A stretch of DNA of 64,000 nucleotides from Massilia sp. W12 (GTDB lineage: Bacteria; Pseudomonadota; Gammaproteobacteria; Burkholderiales; Burkholderiaceae_D), in NCBI RefSeq assembly GCF_037300705.1, contig NZ_CP147776.1, forward strand, positions 3,906,001 to 3,970,000. The letters run 5' to 3'. The notes under the pieces are model-generated. The model was not told the DNA's origin. It did not search any database and saw nothing but the letters and a program-made list of their open reading frames with translations. Both the position numbers and the translations under genes were made by a program. Positions 1 through 9,114 of the stretch are shown here, one piece after another. Position 1 is the first letter of the stretch. Every line of letters begins with the position of its first letter.

Positions 1-773
1 ATGGTGCGGATGGAATATAAGAGACTGTGCTCATCGCCGGCGCTGGTCTCAATCTGCACCGCCAGATCGCCATGCGCGATGCGCTCGGTGATTTCAGCAG
101 CATAGTGCGGCTCGCCGCCCAGCTGCCGCAAAATCGAACGGCGGATGAAAAACGCCAACAAGCCGCCAGCCAGAAAAGCCGCCGAACTCAAGAGCACCAC
201 CAGCTCCATATTCAGTTGCGACTGCTGCTGCACATTGCGCCCGGCCAGGTCGATGATCTGGCGCTGCCGCGCAATCACCCGGTGCATGCTTTCCAGATAC
301 GCATTCAGCGCCGGGTACATATCCTGCTCAAAAAACCGGTTGGCAACCTCAATATTGCCGCTGTCTTTTTCTTTGAAGGCCTGCGCGCGCGCTTTTTGAT
401 AAGCGCTGCGCTTTTCCTGCGCCTGCTGCAGCAAGTCTTTCAAACCGGGATCGCTGATGCGTTGCTTGATCTTTTCGCGGATATCGTTGACCACGCCATT
501 GGTTTTGGCAATCCCGTCAAGGAAATATTTTTGCTGCGTGCTGTCCGGGCTTTTCGCGGCAGCGATGGTGCGCACCATACTTGCTTCGATATACCCATAC
601 CATTGCGCAATCAGGCGCTCGTTTTGCAATTCCTCGCTCAATAATTTTTCCATGGTCAGATTGGTTTGCTGCATGCGCCAGCAACTCAATCCGGCCACCA
701 CAGCCAACAACATCAAAACCACGCCAAAGCCGATTGACAAACGGGCTCCCACTTTCATGTTTGAAATTTTCAT
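1..773 (-). CDS. Methyl-accepting chemotaxis protein, 5' part only (runs off left edge)
   Basis: Reading the minus strand from 773 gives an open frame that is still open at base 1, so only about 257 N-terminal residues are visible. It begins MKISNMKVGARLSIGFGVV, with one membrane segment near residues 10-30, then a helical periplasmic sensor of about 150 residues of the four-helix-bundle kind (many Gln, Lys and Glu, no Cys pair). A second membrane segment follows near residues 190-210, then a HAMP-like stretch containing GGEPHYAAEI and RIAHGDLAV. The signalling domain that would contact CheA/CheW lies outside the window. The start is supported by a GGAGAG ribosome-binding site just upstream. 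Family knowledge: such receptors sense ligands in the periplasm and control flagellar rotation through CheA. The ligand cannot be told from this fragment. Confidence 0.9.
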   Translation of the reverse strand, partial: MKISNMKVGARLSIGFGVVLMLLAVVAGLSCWRMQQTNLTMEKLLSEELQNERLIAQWYGYIEASMVRTIAAAKSPDSTQQKYFLDGIAKTNGVVNDIREKIKQRISDPGLKDLLQQAQEKRSAYQKARAQAFKEKDSGNIEVANRFFEQDMYPALNAYLESMHRVIARQRQIIDLAGRNVQQQSQLNMELVVLLSSAAFLAGGLLAFFIRRSILRQLGGEPHYAAEITERIAHGDLAVQIETSAGDEHSLLYSIRT

Positions 774-1055
774 GTGAACTCTCCAGACAAGGAAGGCGGC
801 GCTGAAAACAGGGACGGACAGCCGGACATGCGCCACAGACTGGACAGCATGCCCGTCTGCAGCTGCTGTGCACAGCTGAATTTCTGCGGAGAATCACAGC
901 ATGAGGCTTGCGCCGCCAGCCGCAGCACTGCGTGAACGGAAAGACAAGTCAATTCATGCAGTGCGCTGGCGCAGGATTACGCAGGATCGCTACGTCTTTG
1001 CCGCCATTACAGACAACCGGAATCACCGGCACGCCACAGGGACGCCAGCATTGCG
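774..1055. other. Intergenic region between the chemoreceptor and the nitrilase gene
   Basis: About 280 bases without a convincing gene. It must contain the promoter of the chemoreceptor (minus strand) and the 3' end of the nitrilase transcript. Short open frames here have no recognisable family features. I see no strong hairpin followed by a T-run. Confidence 0.5.
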
Positions 1056-2099
1056 CTAGCTGTTGGAGCCGGAAGTGGCATCGCCGGCGCCAAGATCGGG
1101 CCAGACCGGAGGGTTATCCTCCAGCCAGGTAATGGGTTTTTTGCGCGAGCGGTCCACCCGCACATCAAAAATATCAAACCGGTTGTAATAACCAACCACA
1201 TCATGCAATTGCTTAGGCTCAACGCACTGTTGCAAATCCATGGTGCAATATGCAATGCCCTCTTCTTTTTGCAGGCAATCGCCAATCTGCGCGCCGGTCG
1301 GATCGACAAACATCGAAGCCGCCTGCGGCGTATGGTCTAAAATCGCCGCCACGGCCGGGTCGCGCTGCACCAGAAAATCGCGCATCGCCTTGTCCATAAA
1401 ACCGGCGCAACTGATGCCGAACAACTTGCCTTCAAACGCATGCGCCGCCAGGCGGATGCGGTTGGCCGCCAGATTGTCATAATTGCCGTTTTCGCCCGGC
1501 GTCTTGGTCGGCCATACGCTGGGCCAGGTGGCGATATGAATTTGCTCCCCCTGCGCCAGCAAAGCATAACGCGCCAGCGGATTGGTGTTTTCACCGCATA
1601 TCAGCATGCCTATCCGTCCCAAACGGGTGGCGGCGACTTGCAAGCCGGCCCCATCGCCGGGAGCCCAGACCAGTTTTTCATAAAAGGTCGGCATTAATTT
1701 GCGATGGTGCGAGAGCAAGCGGCCTTCGTCGCTGATCAAAAGATTGCTATTCCAGATGCCGCCGGAGGAAACCGGATTTTTTTCGCTGATGCCGATTGAA
1801 ATAAAGACTTGATAACGGCGCGCGGCGGCCGCGATCAAGGCGATTTCCGGGCCTGGCGTCTCCAGACTGTGCGCCACCATGCGGGCAAATAAATCGTGAT
1901 TGTGGATCGGCGCCCACAAGCCGGCCCAGACCGGGAAGGCGGGAATGAAAGATTCGGGAAAAGCGATTAATTGCGCGCCGTTGCGGGCCGCCTCTTCGAT
2001 CAAAGCCAGCGCTTTCTGGGTAGTGGCGTTCTTATCGAGAAACACCGGCGCCACATGCATCGCGGCAACTTTGCAAACTGGCATATGATCTGGATTCAT
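1056..2099 (-). CDS. Nitrilase (carbon-nitrogen hydrolase family)
   Basis: A 347-residue protein of the nitrilase superfamily. Family members hydrolyse nitriles to carboxylic acids and ammonia in the cytoplasm through a covalent thioimidate on cysteine. The Glu-Lys-Cys triad is visible: Glu in FPESFIPAFP, Lys in HRKLMPT and Cys in ICGENTNP (residues 49, 134 and 169 from the chosen start). The CGEN signature and the TWPSVWP region with NYDNLAANRIR downstream fit true nitrilases rather than amidases. The frame stays open 30 bases further upstream to a TTG, but the ATG at 2099 has GGGAG eight bases before it and is preferred. The substrate is not known. A MarR-family gene lies 435 bp away in divergent orientation and could regulate it, which is inference from position only. 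Confidence 0.9.
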   Translation of the reverse strand: MNPDHMPVCKVAAMHVAPVFLDKNATTQKALALIEEAARNGAQLIAFPESFIPAFPVWAGLWAPIHNHDLFARMVAHSLETPGPEIALIAAAARRYQVFISIGISEKNPVSSGGIWNSNLLISDEGRLLSHHRKLMPTFYEKLVWAPGDGAGLQVAATRLGRIGMLICGENTNPLARYALLAQGEQIHIATWPSVWPTKTPGENGNYDNLAANRIRLAAHAFEGKLFGISCAGFMDKAMRDFLVQRDPAVAAILDHTPQAASMFVDPTGAQIGDCLQKEEGIAYCTMDLQQCVEPKQLHDVVGYYNRFDIFDVRVDRSRKKPITWLEDNPPVWPDLGAGDATSGSNS

Positions 2100-2284
2100 C
2101 AGTGCAACTCCCACAGAGGTCGGTGACAAGACTGCCTGAACTTCTGCCAGTGTACTCTTTGCCGGATAAAAGAAAAGGGGCGTTGCAAGTCCGGCCCGTC
2201 TTTTTTTATTATTCAGCGTAATTACTGACTTTTTGCCAATTTTATACAGACGGAAGGGTGCAGATTGCTATGGCGCAGTAATCT

Positions 2285-2348
2285 GTGACGGAAGAAAAAA
2301 GGGTGACATCACCCCAGCATCTGTGTGTCACCCTGAGCGCATTGTGAC
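2285..2348. promoter_or_regulatory. Cluster of GTGAC/GTCAC half-sites between divergent nitrilase and marR genes
   Basis: In the nitrilase-marR intergenic region four pentamers occur within 64 bases: GTGAC at 2285, GTGAC at 2303 (inside GGTGACATCACC), GTCAC at 2327 and GTGAC at 2344. Regular 17-24 base spacing and opposite orientations look like an operator for a dimeric regulator such as MarR. Nothing in the sequence identifies the binding protein, and the pentamer is short enough to recur by chance. Confidence 0.3.
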
Positions 2349-2534
2349 AGCGAAAGCGCCATCAGAAAGCGGGAAAGCAGGATCGATTATATTTGCAGAA
2401 ATGCTTCAAGGCCAAGCCTTTTCTCAATGATACAATCCTGCCCACACAGGGCCGGCACACCAAATACCGCACATAGCAACGTCCGGCGCGTCTGCGCACT
2501 GTCACGATACGCAGGCATATGGGGAGAGATTCAA

Positions 2535-2996
2535 ATGAGCGCAAATCAGGCGCAAAGCCAAGTCAGCAGCAGCGCAATGCGCAATCTGCGCAGCATCATG
2601 CGCGCCAACGCCGCCTGGTCCGCCTGGGTTGAAAAGCGCTGCGGCGTCACCGGCGCGCAACTCAACGTCTTGCAGGAACTGCAACAGGAACCGGGCATGC
2701 GGGTCGGCGATTTGGCGCAAAAACTGGCGATACACCAATCCACCGCCAGCAATTTGATCGACGGCCTGGAAAAGCGTGGTCTGATCAATAAAATGCGTGA
2801 AGAAAGCGATCAGCGCGTGGTTCGCCTGCAACTATCCGAAAGCGCGCAAACCTTGCTGCAAAACTCACCGCTGCAAGCGCGCGGCTTGTTGAGTCAGGCT
2901 TTGCTGCAAATGGATGATGACAGCCTGGAGCAGCTCAATAATGGTTTGGTCAGTTTAATGTCGGCAATGGAAAGCCTGAGCAAACTGCTCGGCTGA
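2535..2996 (+). CDS. MarR-family transcriptional regulator
   Basis: A 153-residue protein with the layout of a MarR winged-helix repressor. An N-terminal dimerisation helix is followed by a helix-turn-helix around residues 45-75 (VGDLAQKLAIHQSTASNLID), then the wing with EKRGLINKMREESDQRVVRLQL and C-terminal dimerisation helices. The frame is open for another 108 bases upstream, but the ATG at 2535 has GGGGAGAG directly upstream and gives the usual family length. MarR proteins bind palindromic operators and are often released by phenolic ligands. The target here is not shown. Candidates are its own promoter and the divergent nitrilase gene. I see no neighbour on the same strand close enough to form an operon. 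Confidence 0.88.
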   Translation: MSANQAQSQVSSSAMRNLRSIMRANAAWSAWVEKRCGVTGAQLNVLQELQQEPGMRVGDLAQKLAIHQSTASNLIDGLEKRGLINKMREESDQRVVRLQLSESAQTLLQNSPLQARGLLSQALLQMDDDSLEQLNNGLVSLMSAMESLSKLLG

Positions 2997-3333
2997 TTGC
3001 AATCCACACGCAAACTGTACTGCACGCCAGCCCCTAGGGATTTCACTCTACAACATTGATTGACAGAAAAATCCCTGCTTCTGCAGATTACGTTTTGTCA
3101 CGCTTAAAAACAACCATCAGCATTAAATTCAGAGTACCCAAAAGGCATTTCTCAGTTACAAAATTGCCTGATGGAAAGCCGTCAAATCGCCCTCTTTCCC
3201 TTGTCACGCCGATTTTCAAGGTATTTTGTTTTTTTCGCAATCCGGTTATCATATATTCATATCTTTATGACAGGAATATTTTTGCGCTTAGATCAGTTCC
3301 AGCATTTTCGCCGGGATTGTAAGAAATTGATGC
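2997..3333. other. AT-richer intergenic region before the first nuclease cassette
   Basis: About 340 bases of lower GC content than the flanking genes. Short open frames here show no family features. It holds the 3' end of the MarR gene and runs into the duplicated regulatory segment that starts near 3334. No clear terminator hairpin was found. Confidence 0.5.
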
Positions 3334-3533
3334 CAAAAAAGTCTTTTTTTTGACATATTTCCGCACTATAATTGCGCCCGGTCTTGTCAGACTGATAAAA
3401 ATTGCCGTGCAGCATCAGAAGTAACAAAAATACAGGCAACCCTTCCCGGTTCCAATCTCCTGACATTGACAGCAATCGCTTGCCCGGTTTGCAAGCAAGA
3501 CTCCCGCTTACTTTTTAAAACAGGAAACACTCG
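3334..3533 (+). promoter_or_regulatory. Duplicated 5' region of nuclease cassette, copy A
   Basis: This ~200-base block immediately upstream of the first nuclease start is repeated, with small differences, at 9115-9311 upstream of the second. Shared landmarks are CAAAAAAGTCTTTTTT, CATATTTCCGC, CGCCCGGTCTTGTCAGACTG, TTCCAATCTCCTGAC, ATCGCTTGCC, GGTTTGCAAGCAA and ACAGGAAACAC just before the ATG. TATAAT at 3367 (TATACT in copy B) is the likely -10 box. GTCT-TGTC-AGAC forms a small conserved hairpin after it. AGGAAA is the ribosome-binding site. Confidence 0.65.
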
Positions 3534-6500
3534 ATGAATAGCCCCGTAGCATCTGTCCCGACGCGCGCCCAAGGCCAGCGCGTGCGCGGCCACCAAGCCC
3601 CAGGCCGTATGACTTTGCTCGCAGCCAGCTTTGCTGTCCTGTCAGCTTTCGCCACCCCTGGCTTTGCAGCGTCTGATGTGGTGATCAGCCAGATCTATGG
3701 CGGCGGCGGCAACACCGGCGCCACCTACAAAAACGATTTCATCGAACTGTTCAACCGCAGCGCAAGCGCGGTTTCCCTGAACGGCTGGAGCGTGCAATAC
3801 GCCTCCGCCACCGGCACTTCCTGGCAAGTCACGACTCTGCCGAATGTCACCCTGCAACCAGGCCAATACCTGCTGGTGCAACAAGCTGCCGGCGCCGGCG
3901 GCACGCAAAATCTGCCGACCCCGGACAAAGTGGGCAGCATCGCCATGTCCGCCACCTCCGGCAAAGTGGTGTTGGCCAATATCAGCACCGCTGTGAGCGG
4001 CCCGACTGCCGCCGCCGTGATGGATCTGGTCGGCTTCGGTACGGCAACTTCGTTTGAAACTGCGGTCGCTGCTTCTCCGTCAAGCACGCAATCGATTGCG
4101 CGCGCGAATGATGGTTGTAATGACAGCGACAATAATGGCGCAGACTTCATCGTCGGCGCACCGAATCCGCGCAATACCGCGAGCGCTTTCAAGCAGTGCC
4201 AGGCGACGCCGGCGAATCAGCCTATCGTGCCGCAATGCCCGTCCAGCCTGGACGTGGCGAATAACGCCGGCGGCAGCGTAGCTTTGTCCGCCAGCGACGC
4301 TGACGGCATGGTCAATCAAGCCGCACTGGGCAATCCCCAATCCGGCATCAGCTTGAGCGGCTTCAGCCCGGCCGCCGCGAATGGCGCCGCCGCGAATGTG
4401 ACGCTGAATGTGGCCGCAGGTCTGGCCACTGGCGCCTATCCGGTGCAAGTCACCTTCAACAACGATCAAAACCAAAGCGCCAGCTGCACCATCACGGTAA
4501 ATGTGCAAAGCCCGTCCGCAGTGACGCGCAGCATTCCGCAAATCCAGGGCAATGGCGCGACCAGCCCGCTGGTGGGCACGGTGCAAACCACTGAAGGCGT
4601 GGTGACCCTGAAGCTGGCCACCGGCTTCTACATGCAAGACGCCCAGGGCGATGGCGACCCCACCACTTCGGACGGCATTTTTGTGTACACCGGCAGCACC
4701 GCCAACACCATCGCCGCCGGGCAAAAAGTGCGCGTCACCGGCACGGTGGCGGAATTCACCGCCGGCGACGCCGCCCGCCCCATCACCCAGCTCGCCAGCG
4801 TGACCAAGCTGGAAACCCTGGGCAATGGCTTTAACGTGACGCCGGCCAATCTCAGCCTGCCGCTGTCGCACGCCAATGAGATGGAACGTTACGAAGGCAT
4901 GCTGGTGCGCTTTGCCAACCGCCTGACCGTGGCGCAAAACTATTTCCTGGGCCGCTATGGTCAGCTGACGCTGTCCGCTGGCCGCCTGGAAATCCCGACC
5001 AACCGTTACCCCGCCGGCTCGCCGGAAGCGCAAGCCATGGCCACGCAAAACGCCGCCAGCTGGATTGTGCTGGATGACGGTCTGTCCACCCAAAACCCGA
5101 ACCCGATTCCCTTCATCGGCCAGGACAACACCGTGCGCGCTGGCGACACCGTGAGCGATCTGACCGGCGTGGTTGACTTCGGCCTGATCACCTCCAGCGC
5201 CACCGGCCCGACCGGCTACAAGCTGCAGCCGGTTGTGACCCCGGTGTTTTCGCGTGACAATCCGCGCAGCAACGCGCCGGAATCTGTTGGCGGCAATATC
5301 AAAGTGGCCAGCTTCAATGTGCTGAACTACTTCACCACCTTCGCTGACGGCACGACGTTTGACGGCAAGACCGGCCAAGGCTGCAGCATGGGCGGCGTGG
5401 TGAATAAGAGCAATTGCCGTGGCGCCAGCAACTTGAATGAATTCAACCGTCAGCGCGCCAAGATCGTGCAAGCGATCAAAGCCGTTGACGCTGACGCAGC
5501 CGGTCTGATGGAAATGCAAAACAATGGCGATGTCGCCATCGCCACCCTGGTGGATGCATTGAACGCCGCCACCGCACCGGGCACTTACGCCTATGTGCCG
5601 GCGCCGGCGCAAACCGGTGACGACGCGATTCGCGTGGCGATGATCTATAAACCGGCCAAGCTGTCGCTGGCCGGCGCATCGCTGTCCGATACTGATGCGA
5701 TCAACAACCGTCCGACCCTGGCGCAAACCTTCCGCGCCAGCAATGGCAAGAAATTCTCGCTGGTGGTCAACCATCTGAAATCGAAGAGTTCCTGCCCGGG
5801 CGACGGCAGCGCGAATGATGATCAGCGCGACGGTCAAGGTTGCTGGAATGCGCTGCGCGTACAACAAGCGCAACGTCTGGTCAACAGCTTCATTCCGCAA
5901 GTGCAGGCGGCCGCCGGCGACAACGATGTGCTGGTGATTGGCGACATGAACGCGTATGGCATGGAAGACCCGATCCGCACCATGATGAACGCCGGCCTGG
6001 TGTCGGAAATCGAACGTCATGTGCGTCCGCACGGCGCGCCTTACTCCTTCGTGTTCGATGGTTACAGCGGCTATCTGGATCACGCCCTGTCCACCGCCTC
6101 GCTCTCGCCGAAAGTCACCGGCGTGACCGAATGGCACATCAATGCCGACGAGCCGACCGTGATCGACTACAACACCGAGTTCCGCAACCAGGACTTCTAC
6201 AGCGCCACGCCGTACCGCGCGGCTGACCATGATCCGGTGGTGATCGGTTTGAATCTGCAAGCGCCGTATGTGGACGCCAGCGCCAGCTTCACCACTTTCG
6301 CCAGCGGTCTGGTGTTCAATCGCAGCACGCAAACCTTTAACGGTTCGCTGACGCTGCGCGCGAATGCGGCTGTCAACGGCCCGCTGCAAGTGGAACTGAG
6401 CGGCCTGCCGGCCGGCGTCACCCTGAAAAACGCCACCGGTCTGCGCAATGGCGTGCCCTACATCACCTTGAATCAAGCGATCAGCGCAGGTCAGGCTGTG

Positions 6501-6581
6501 AGCGTGCCGCTGTCCTTCAGCAACCCGAACAAGGTTGCGATCAACTACAGCGTGAAGATCTACTCCGGCAGCTTCAACTGA
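3534..6581 (+). CDS. Secreted ExeM/NucH-type endonuclease with lamin-tail domain
   Basis: A 1015-residue exported nuclease. Residues 1-45 form a long signal peptide ending FATPGFA-AS. Residues ~47-170 are a lamin-tail domain (VISQIYGGGGNTGATYKNDFIELFN), a beta-sandwich common at the front of bacterial extracellular nucleases. Residues ~335-560 form the OB-like region typical of ExeM proteins ([30 protein letters not shown]). Residues ~586-907 are an endonuclease/exonuclease/phosphatase domain with [37 protein letters not shown] and the catalytic end [10 protein letters not shown]. About 105 further residues form an Ig-like tail. The protein probably degrades extracellular DNA for nutrients or biofilm remodelling. 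It is a close paralogue of the protein at 9312-11294, which lacks the lamin-tail domain and the C-terminal tail. A PEP-CTERM gene follows 63 bp downstream, possibly in the same transcript. Confidence 0.92.
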   Translation: MNSPVASVPTRAQGQRVRGHQAPGRMTLLAASFAVLSAFATPGFAASDVVISQIYGGGGNTGATYKNDFIELFNRSASAVSLNGWSVQYASATGTSWQVTTLPNVTLQPGQYLLVQQAAGAGGTQNLPTPDKVGSIAMSATSGKVVLANISTAVSGPTAAAVMDLVGFGTATSFETAVAASPSSTQSIARANDGCNDSDNNGADFIVGAPNPRNTASAFKQCQATPANQPIVPQCPSSLDVANNAGGSVALSASDADGMVNQAALGNPQSGISLSGFSPAAANGAAANVTLNVAAGLATGAYPVQVTFNNDQNQSASCTITVNVQSPSAVTRSIPQIQGNGATSPLVGTVQTTEGVVTLKLATGFYMQDAQGDGDPTTSDGIFVYTGSTANTIAAGQKVRVTGTVAEFTAGDAARPITQLASVTKLETLGNGFNVTPANLSLPLSHANEMERYEGMLVRFANRLTVAQNYFLGRYGQLTLSAGRLEIPTNRYPAGSPEAQAMATQNAASWIVLDDGLSTQNPNPIPFIGQDNTVRAGDTVSDLTGVVDFGLITSSATGPTGYKLQPVVTPVFSRDNPRSNAPESVGGNIKVASFNVLNYFTTFADGTTFDGKTGQGCSMGGVVNKSNCRGASNLNEFNRQRAKIVQAIKAVDADAAGLMEMQNNGDVAIATLVDALNAATAPGTYAYVPAPAQTGDDAIRVAMIYKPAKLSLAGASLSDTDAINNRPTLAQTFRASNGKKFSLVVNHLKSKSSCPGDGSANDDQRDGQGCWNALRVQQAQRLVNSFIPQVQAAAGDNDVLVIGDMNAYGMEDPIRTMMNAGLVSEIERHVRPHGAPYSFVFDGYSGYLDHALSTASLSPKVTGVTEWHINADEPTVIDYNTEFRNQDFYSATPYRAADHDPVVIGLNLQAPYVDASASFTTFASGLVFNRSTQTFNGSLTLRANAAVNGPLQVELSGLPAGVTLKNATGLRNGVPYITLNQAISAGQAVSVPLSFSNPNKVAINYSVKIYSGSFN

Positions 6582-6644
6582 TGCGAATGGCGCGGCTGGC
6601 TCACGCCGCCGCGCCGGTGACTGAACAATGTATTGAAAGGAATC

Positions 6645-7256
6645 ATGATGTTGCGTAAAACTTTATTGGGTCTTTCCCTGTTGGCGGCTTTTGGCGCGGC
6701 GCAAGCCGAAACCTGGCATGTTGAAGTCGATACCAGCGCCCTCTCCGGCCTGGGCTTTTTCGATTTCCAATTCAATCCGGGCGCATTGGATGCCGCCAGC
6801 GGCACAGCGCGCGTGAGCCGCTTCCAGGGCGTGCTGGATGCCATCGGCGCGCAAAACAGCGGCGATGTGTCGGGCGCTTTGCCGGCTTCCTTGAATTTCG
6901 CCAACAGCCAGTCTTACAACGACGTGTTCCAGGCAGTGCAGCTGGGTGGCCGTTTCAGCTTCAACCTGGATTTTGACGGCGACATGCTGCGCAATCCGAA
7001 TGGCATTGGCAGCGCATTTGCGTTCTCGATCTATGGCGCGGATGGCGCCAGCGTGCTGGGTCAGGCTGACGCCGCATCCGGCAGCCTGCTGACCTTCAAC
7101 CTGGGCCAACCGGGCATGGCGGTATCGCATGTGGTGTTTGACAACCAAATCATCGCCGTTTCCAGCGTACCGGAAGCCAGCGAATGGGCCATGCTGGCCG
7201 GCGGTCTGGTGGCGATGGCGGCATTTGTGCGCCGCCGCCGTCAACAAGCGGCTTGA
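6645..7256 (+). CDS. PEP-CTERM sorted exported protein (resembles NF038129-type proteins)
   Basis: About 203 residues. A signal peptide (LRKTLLGLSLLAAFGAAQA) is followed by a beta-rich, Gly/Phe-rich ectodomain and a C-terminal sorting signal: VPEASEWAML, a hydrophobic stretch and RRRRQQAA. In PEP-CTERM proteins this tail is recognised by an exosortase, which processes the protein at the inner membrane on its way to the surface or matrix. No exosortase gene lies in this window. Two ATGs are adjacent (6645 and 6648); the second sits about 7 bases from AAAGG and may be the real start. The frame also opens upstream at a TTG, which lacks a good ribosome site. The gene follows the nuclease by 63 bp and ends in a strong terminator, so the two may be co-transcribed. 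Molecular role unknown. Confidence 0.85.
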   Translation: MMLRKTLLGLSLLAAFGAAQAETWHVEVDTSALSGLGFFDFQFNPGALDAASGTARVSRFQGVLDAIGAQNSGDVSGALPASLNFANSQSYNDVFQAVQLGGRFSFNLDFDGDMLRNPNGIGSAFAFSIYGADGASVLGQADAASGSLLTFNLGQPGMAVSHVVFDNQIIAVSSVPEASEWAMLAGGLVAMAAFVRRRRQQAA

Positions 7257-7262
7257 TGCTGT

Positions 7263-7294
7263 AAAAAAAGCCGGCTGCGCAAGCCGGCTTTTTT
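7263..7294. terminator. Strong bidirectional terminator
   Basis: An A-run, the stem AGCCGGCT / AGCCGGCT around a GCGCA loop, and a T-run. It lies between the PEP-CTERM gene (plus) and the S41 peptidase gene (minus), which converge here, and can serve both. Confidence 0.9.
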
Positions 7295-7319
7295 ATTTCC
7301 GCCATGGCGCCGCCCTGCG

Positions 7320-8729
7320 CTACAGCTTCGATTGCTGTTGCATTCGCCTGACAACAGCCTGCACCAGGCTATCCGGCGCGCTCACATCATCTTGCATCAG
7401 CCAATCCGGGCTTAACAGCTGTTCGCTAAAACCGCCTTGTGGCCGCGCCACCCAAAACCTTGGTATGACGATGAATAACTTGCTGTGCGGCAGCGTCACA
7501 TACTGAATCCCCCCGGTAGAACGCGAACGCACATAAGCCGCTTCCCCCGCCAGCGTGGCAAAGCCAAAATCCTGCATCACATTCGCAAATTGCACCGCCG
7601 ATGAATAGGTGCGGCGGCCAATCAACAGCACGACTTTCCCCTTGAAACGGAGCGGGTTTGCCAGCTGTGGCTGATGCCATGTGTTGATTTGCCCGTCAAT
7701 CACCTGACCTGCCGGCTCGGCGGGCGTGGCGCGGCTGGCGATCACTTTCTTTTTCGAGTGAGACCCCGCCCGGAATGGCTGGTCTGCCAGGTAGGGCATG
7801 ACATGCTCAAGCCAGACTGAATCATTCCCGCCACGGTTTTCCCGCACGTCAATAATCAGCCTGGTCGCGCCAGAGGCTTTCATCTGTGTGAAGGCTTGTT
7901 TGGTAAACACCCCCACCGCCGGCTCATCCGGCAGGCTGAACGAGCCCAGTTTCAAATAGGCAGTCTGCGCATCCAGCGCCTGATAGCTGAAAAAGTCAGC
8001 GATCTCTTTACCCGTATCCCGGCCAAGCCGCGCAGCCTGTTTGCTGGCCGGCAAAGTCAACTCAGTCAACTTATCGTTTTGCTTTAAGCGCAGCGTAAAT
8101 TCAGCCGGCGAGCCAAATAAGCTGGCGTAATACAGTTGGAAAGACGGCCCCAGCAAATTGGCTCTGTTCATTGGGGTGTCGCCGTGGCGCAAGGCCAGCA
8201 ATTGACGGCTGAGCAATGGCGCAACCACGCCATTAATCGCTTCAATGCGTGCGCCACGCCATGCAGTCGCGCCCCCGCCAGCCAGCGCCAGCACAGTCAG
8301 CTCGCCATCGGGTTTGACATGCACTTCAAATGGAAAACCACCGCCAATATTGTCGATGAACTTTTGCAGATCGTGTTCCGTTTCCGGCAAATTCACCGAC
8401 CAATGTCCATCATTGAACAGGGGATTGAGCCTGGCCATCCTGAGCCAGAACTCCTTGGCAGTCAGCGCTTCAGTCAGACTGGCAGCAATTTCAGCGTAAG
8501 CCTGTTCCAATTGGGCCGGGGAGGCCGAGTGGCTGATGTCCGGATGAATGGCATCGATATGCGCGCGCAGGCTTTGGAGGTCAGCTTTGAGCTGCGCAGG
8601 CGTGAACTTAAGCGCCTGCACAGCAGATTGGCTATCGCGCTCAGGCTGCACATCGTTCGCTGTGCTGCTCAATGGCAGCAGGCAAACACAGCATAGCAGG
8701 GACGATGCAAACAGATTTTTAGCAGGCAT
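7320..8729 (-). CDS. S41-family peptidase, exported
   Basis: A 469-residue protein. The signal peptide MPAKNLFASSLLCCVCLLPLSSTA is followed by a helical N-terminal domain (QLKADLQSLRAHIDAIHPD), a central region with a PDZ-like fold (GARIEAINGVVAPLL) and the S41 catalytic core. Catalytic landmarks are ATRLIIDVRENRGGNDSVWL and the nucleophile region RTYSSAV (Ser376/Ser377). Family members are periplasmic or secreted tail-specific or tricorn-core-like serine proteases using Ser-Lys or a related arrangement. The frame is open much further upstream, but ATG 8729 has AAGGAA upstream and starts exactly at a signal peptide. It lies inverted between the two nuclease copies. The substrate is unknown. 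Confidence 0.87.
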   Translation of the reverse strand: MPAKNLFASSLLCCVCLLPLSSTANDVQPERDSQSAVQALKFTPAQLKADLQSLRAHIDAIHPDISHSASPAQLEQAYAEIAASLTEALTAKEFWLRMARLNPLFNDGHWSVNLPETEHDLQKFIDNIGGGFPFEVHVKPDGELTVLALAGGGATAWRGARIEAINGVVAPLLSRQLLALRHGDTPMNRANLLGPSFQLYYASLFGSPAEFTLRLKQNDKLTELTLPASKQAARLGRDTGKEIADFFSYQALDAQTAYLKLGSFSLPDEPAVGVFTKQAFTQMKASGATRLIIDVRENRGGNDSVWLEHVMPYLADQPFRAGSHSKKKVIASRATPAEPAGQVIDGQINTWHQPQLANPLRFKGKVVLLIGRRTYSSAVQFANVMQDFGFATLAGEAAYVRSRSTGGIQYVTLPHSKLFIVIPRFWVARPQGGFSEQLLSPDWLMQDDVSAPDSLVQAVVRRMQQQSKL

Positions 8730-9114
8730 ATTTTCCTTGGTGACATATTCGACAGATGAGCCTGAACAGCTGCTTAGCCCCGCAGCATGACAGAAAATTC
8801 GGCAGGCCGCCCGCCTTCTTTGCAGCCTTCCTTGGCAGCTGATGGCGCATATTGTAATGGGGGACAGAAAGCCTGGCAGATTTTTGCGGGCTGCGCCCTT
8901 GATCCAAAAGAGGAGAAAAGCGGAGTGAATCCGCCATTGTTTGCAGATCATGTTGCGCCCAGCTGCTGCACAATTTCCAGCCCGCAATCACGCGCATCTT
9001 AGCGGGAAGGTGCGTTTTTCTGACTGGCTTCATATATACAAATCAGTATGATTGGTACAATCCTGCACGAATATAAATTTCAGAATAGTGGATGAAATCA
9101 CAATGAATTAATCG
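8730..9114. other. Intergenic region between the S41 gene and the second nuclease cassette
   Basis: About 385 bases with no convincing gene. It carries the S41 promoter on the minus strand. GC content falls sharply after about 9020, where the sequence becomes AT-rich before the duplicated regulatory block. Short open frames here have no family features. Confidence 0.5.

Noticed and set aside
3056-3322. Small plus-strand frames in the AT-rich region before the first nuclease
   Set aside because: No start signal, composition of non-coding DNA and no recognisable motif.
3349-3372. Canonical TTGACA ... TATAAT promoter in front of the first nuclease gene
   Set aside because: The two boxes are only 11 bases apart, too close for a sigma-70 promoter. 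In copy B the first box is absent while the -10 box is kept, so TATAAT alone is treated as likely.
4080-6476. A 798-codon open frame on the minus strand, antisense to the nuclease gene
   Set aside because: Composition is a mirror of the GC-rich codon pattern of the real gene (runs of Arg, His, Gln, Ala), no ribosome site and no family features. The nuclease on the plus strand has clear domains.
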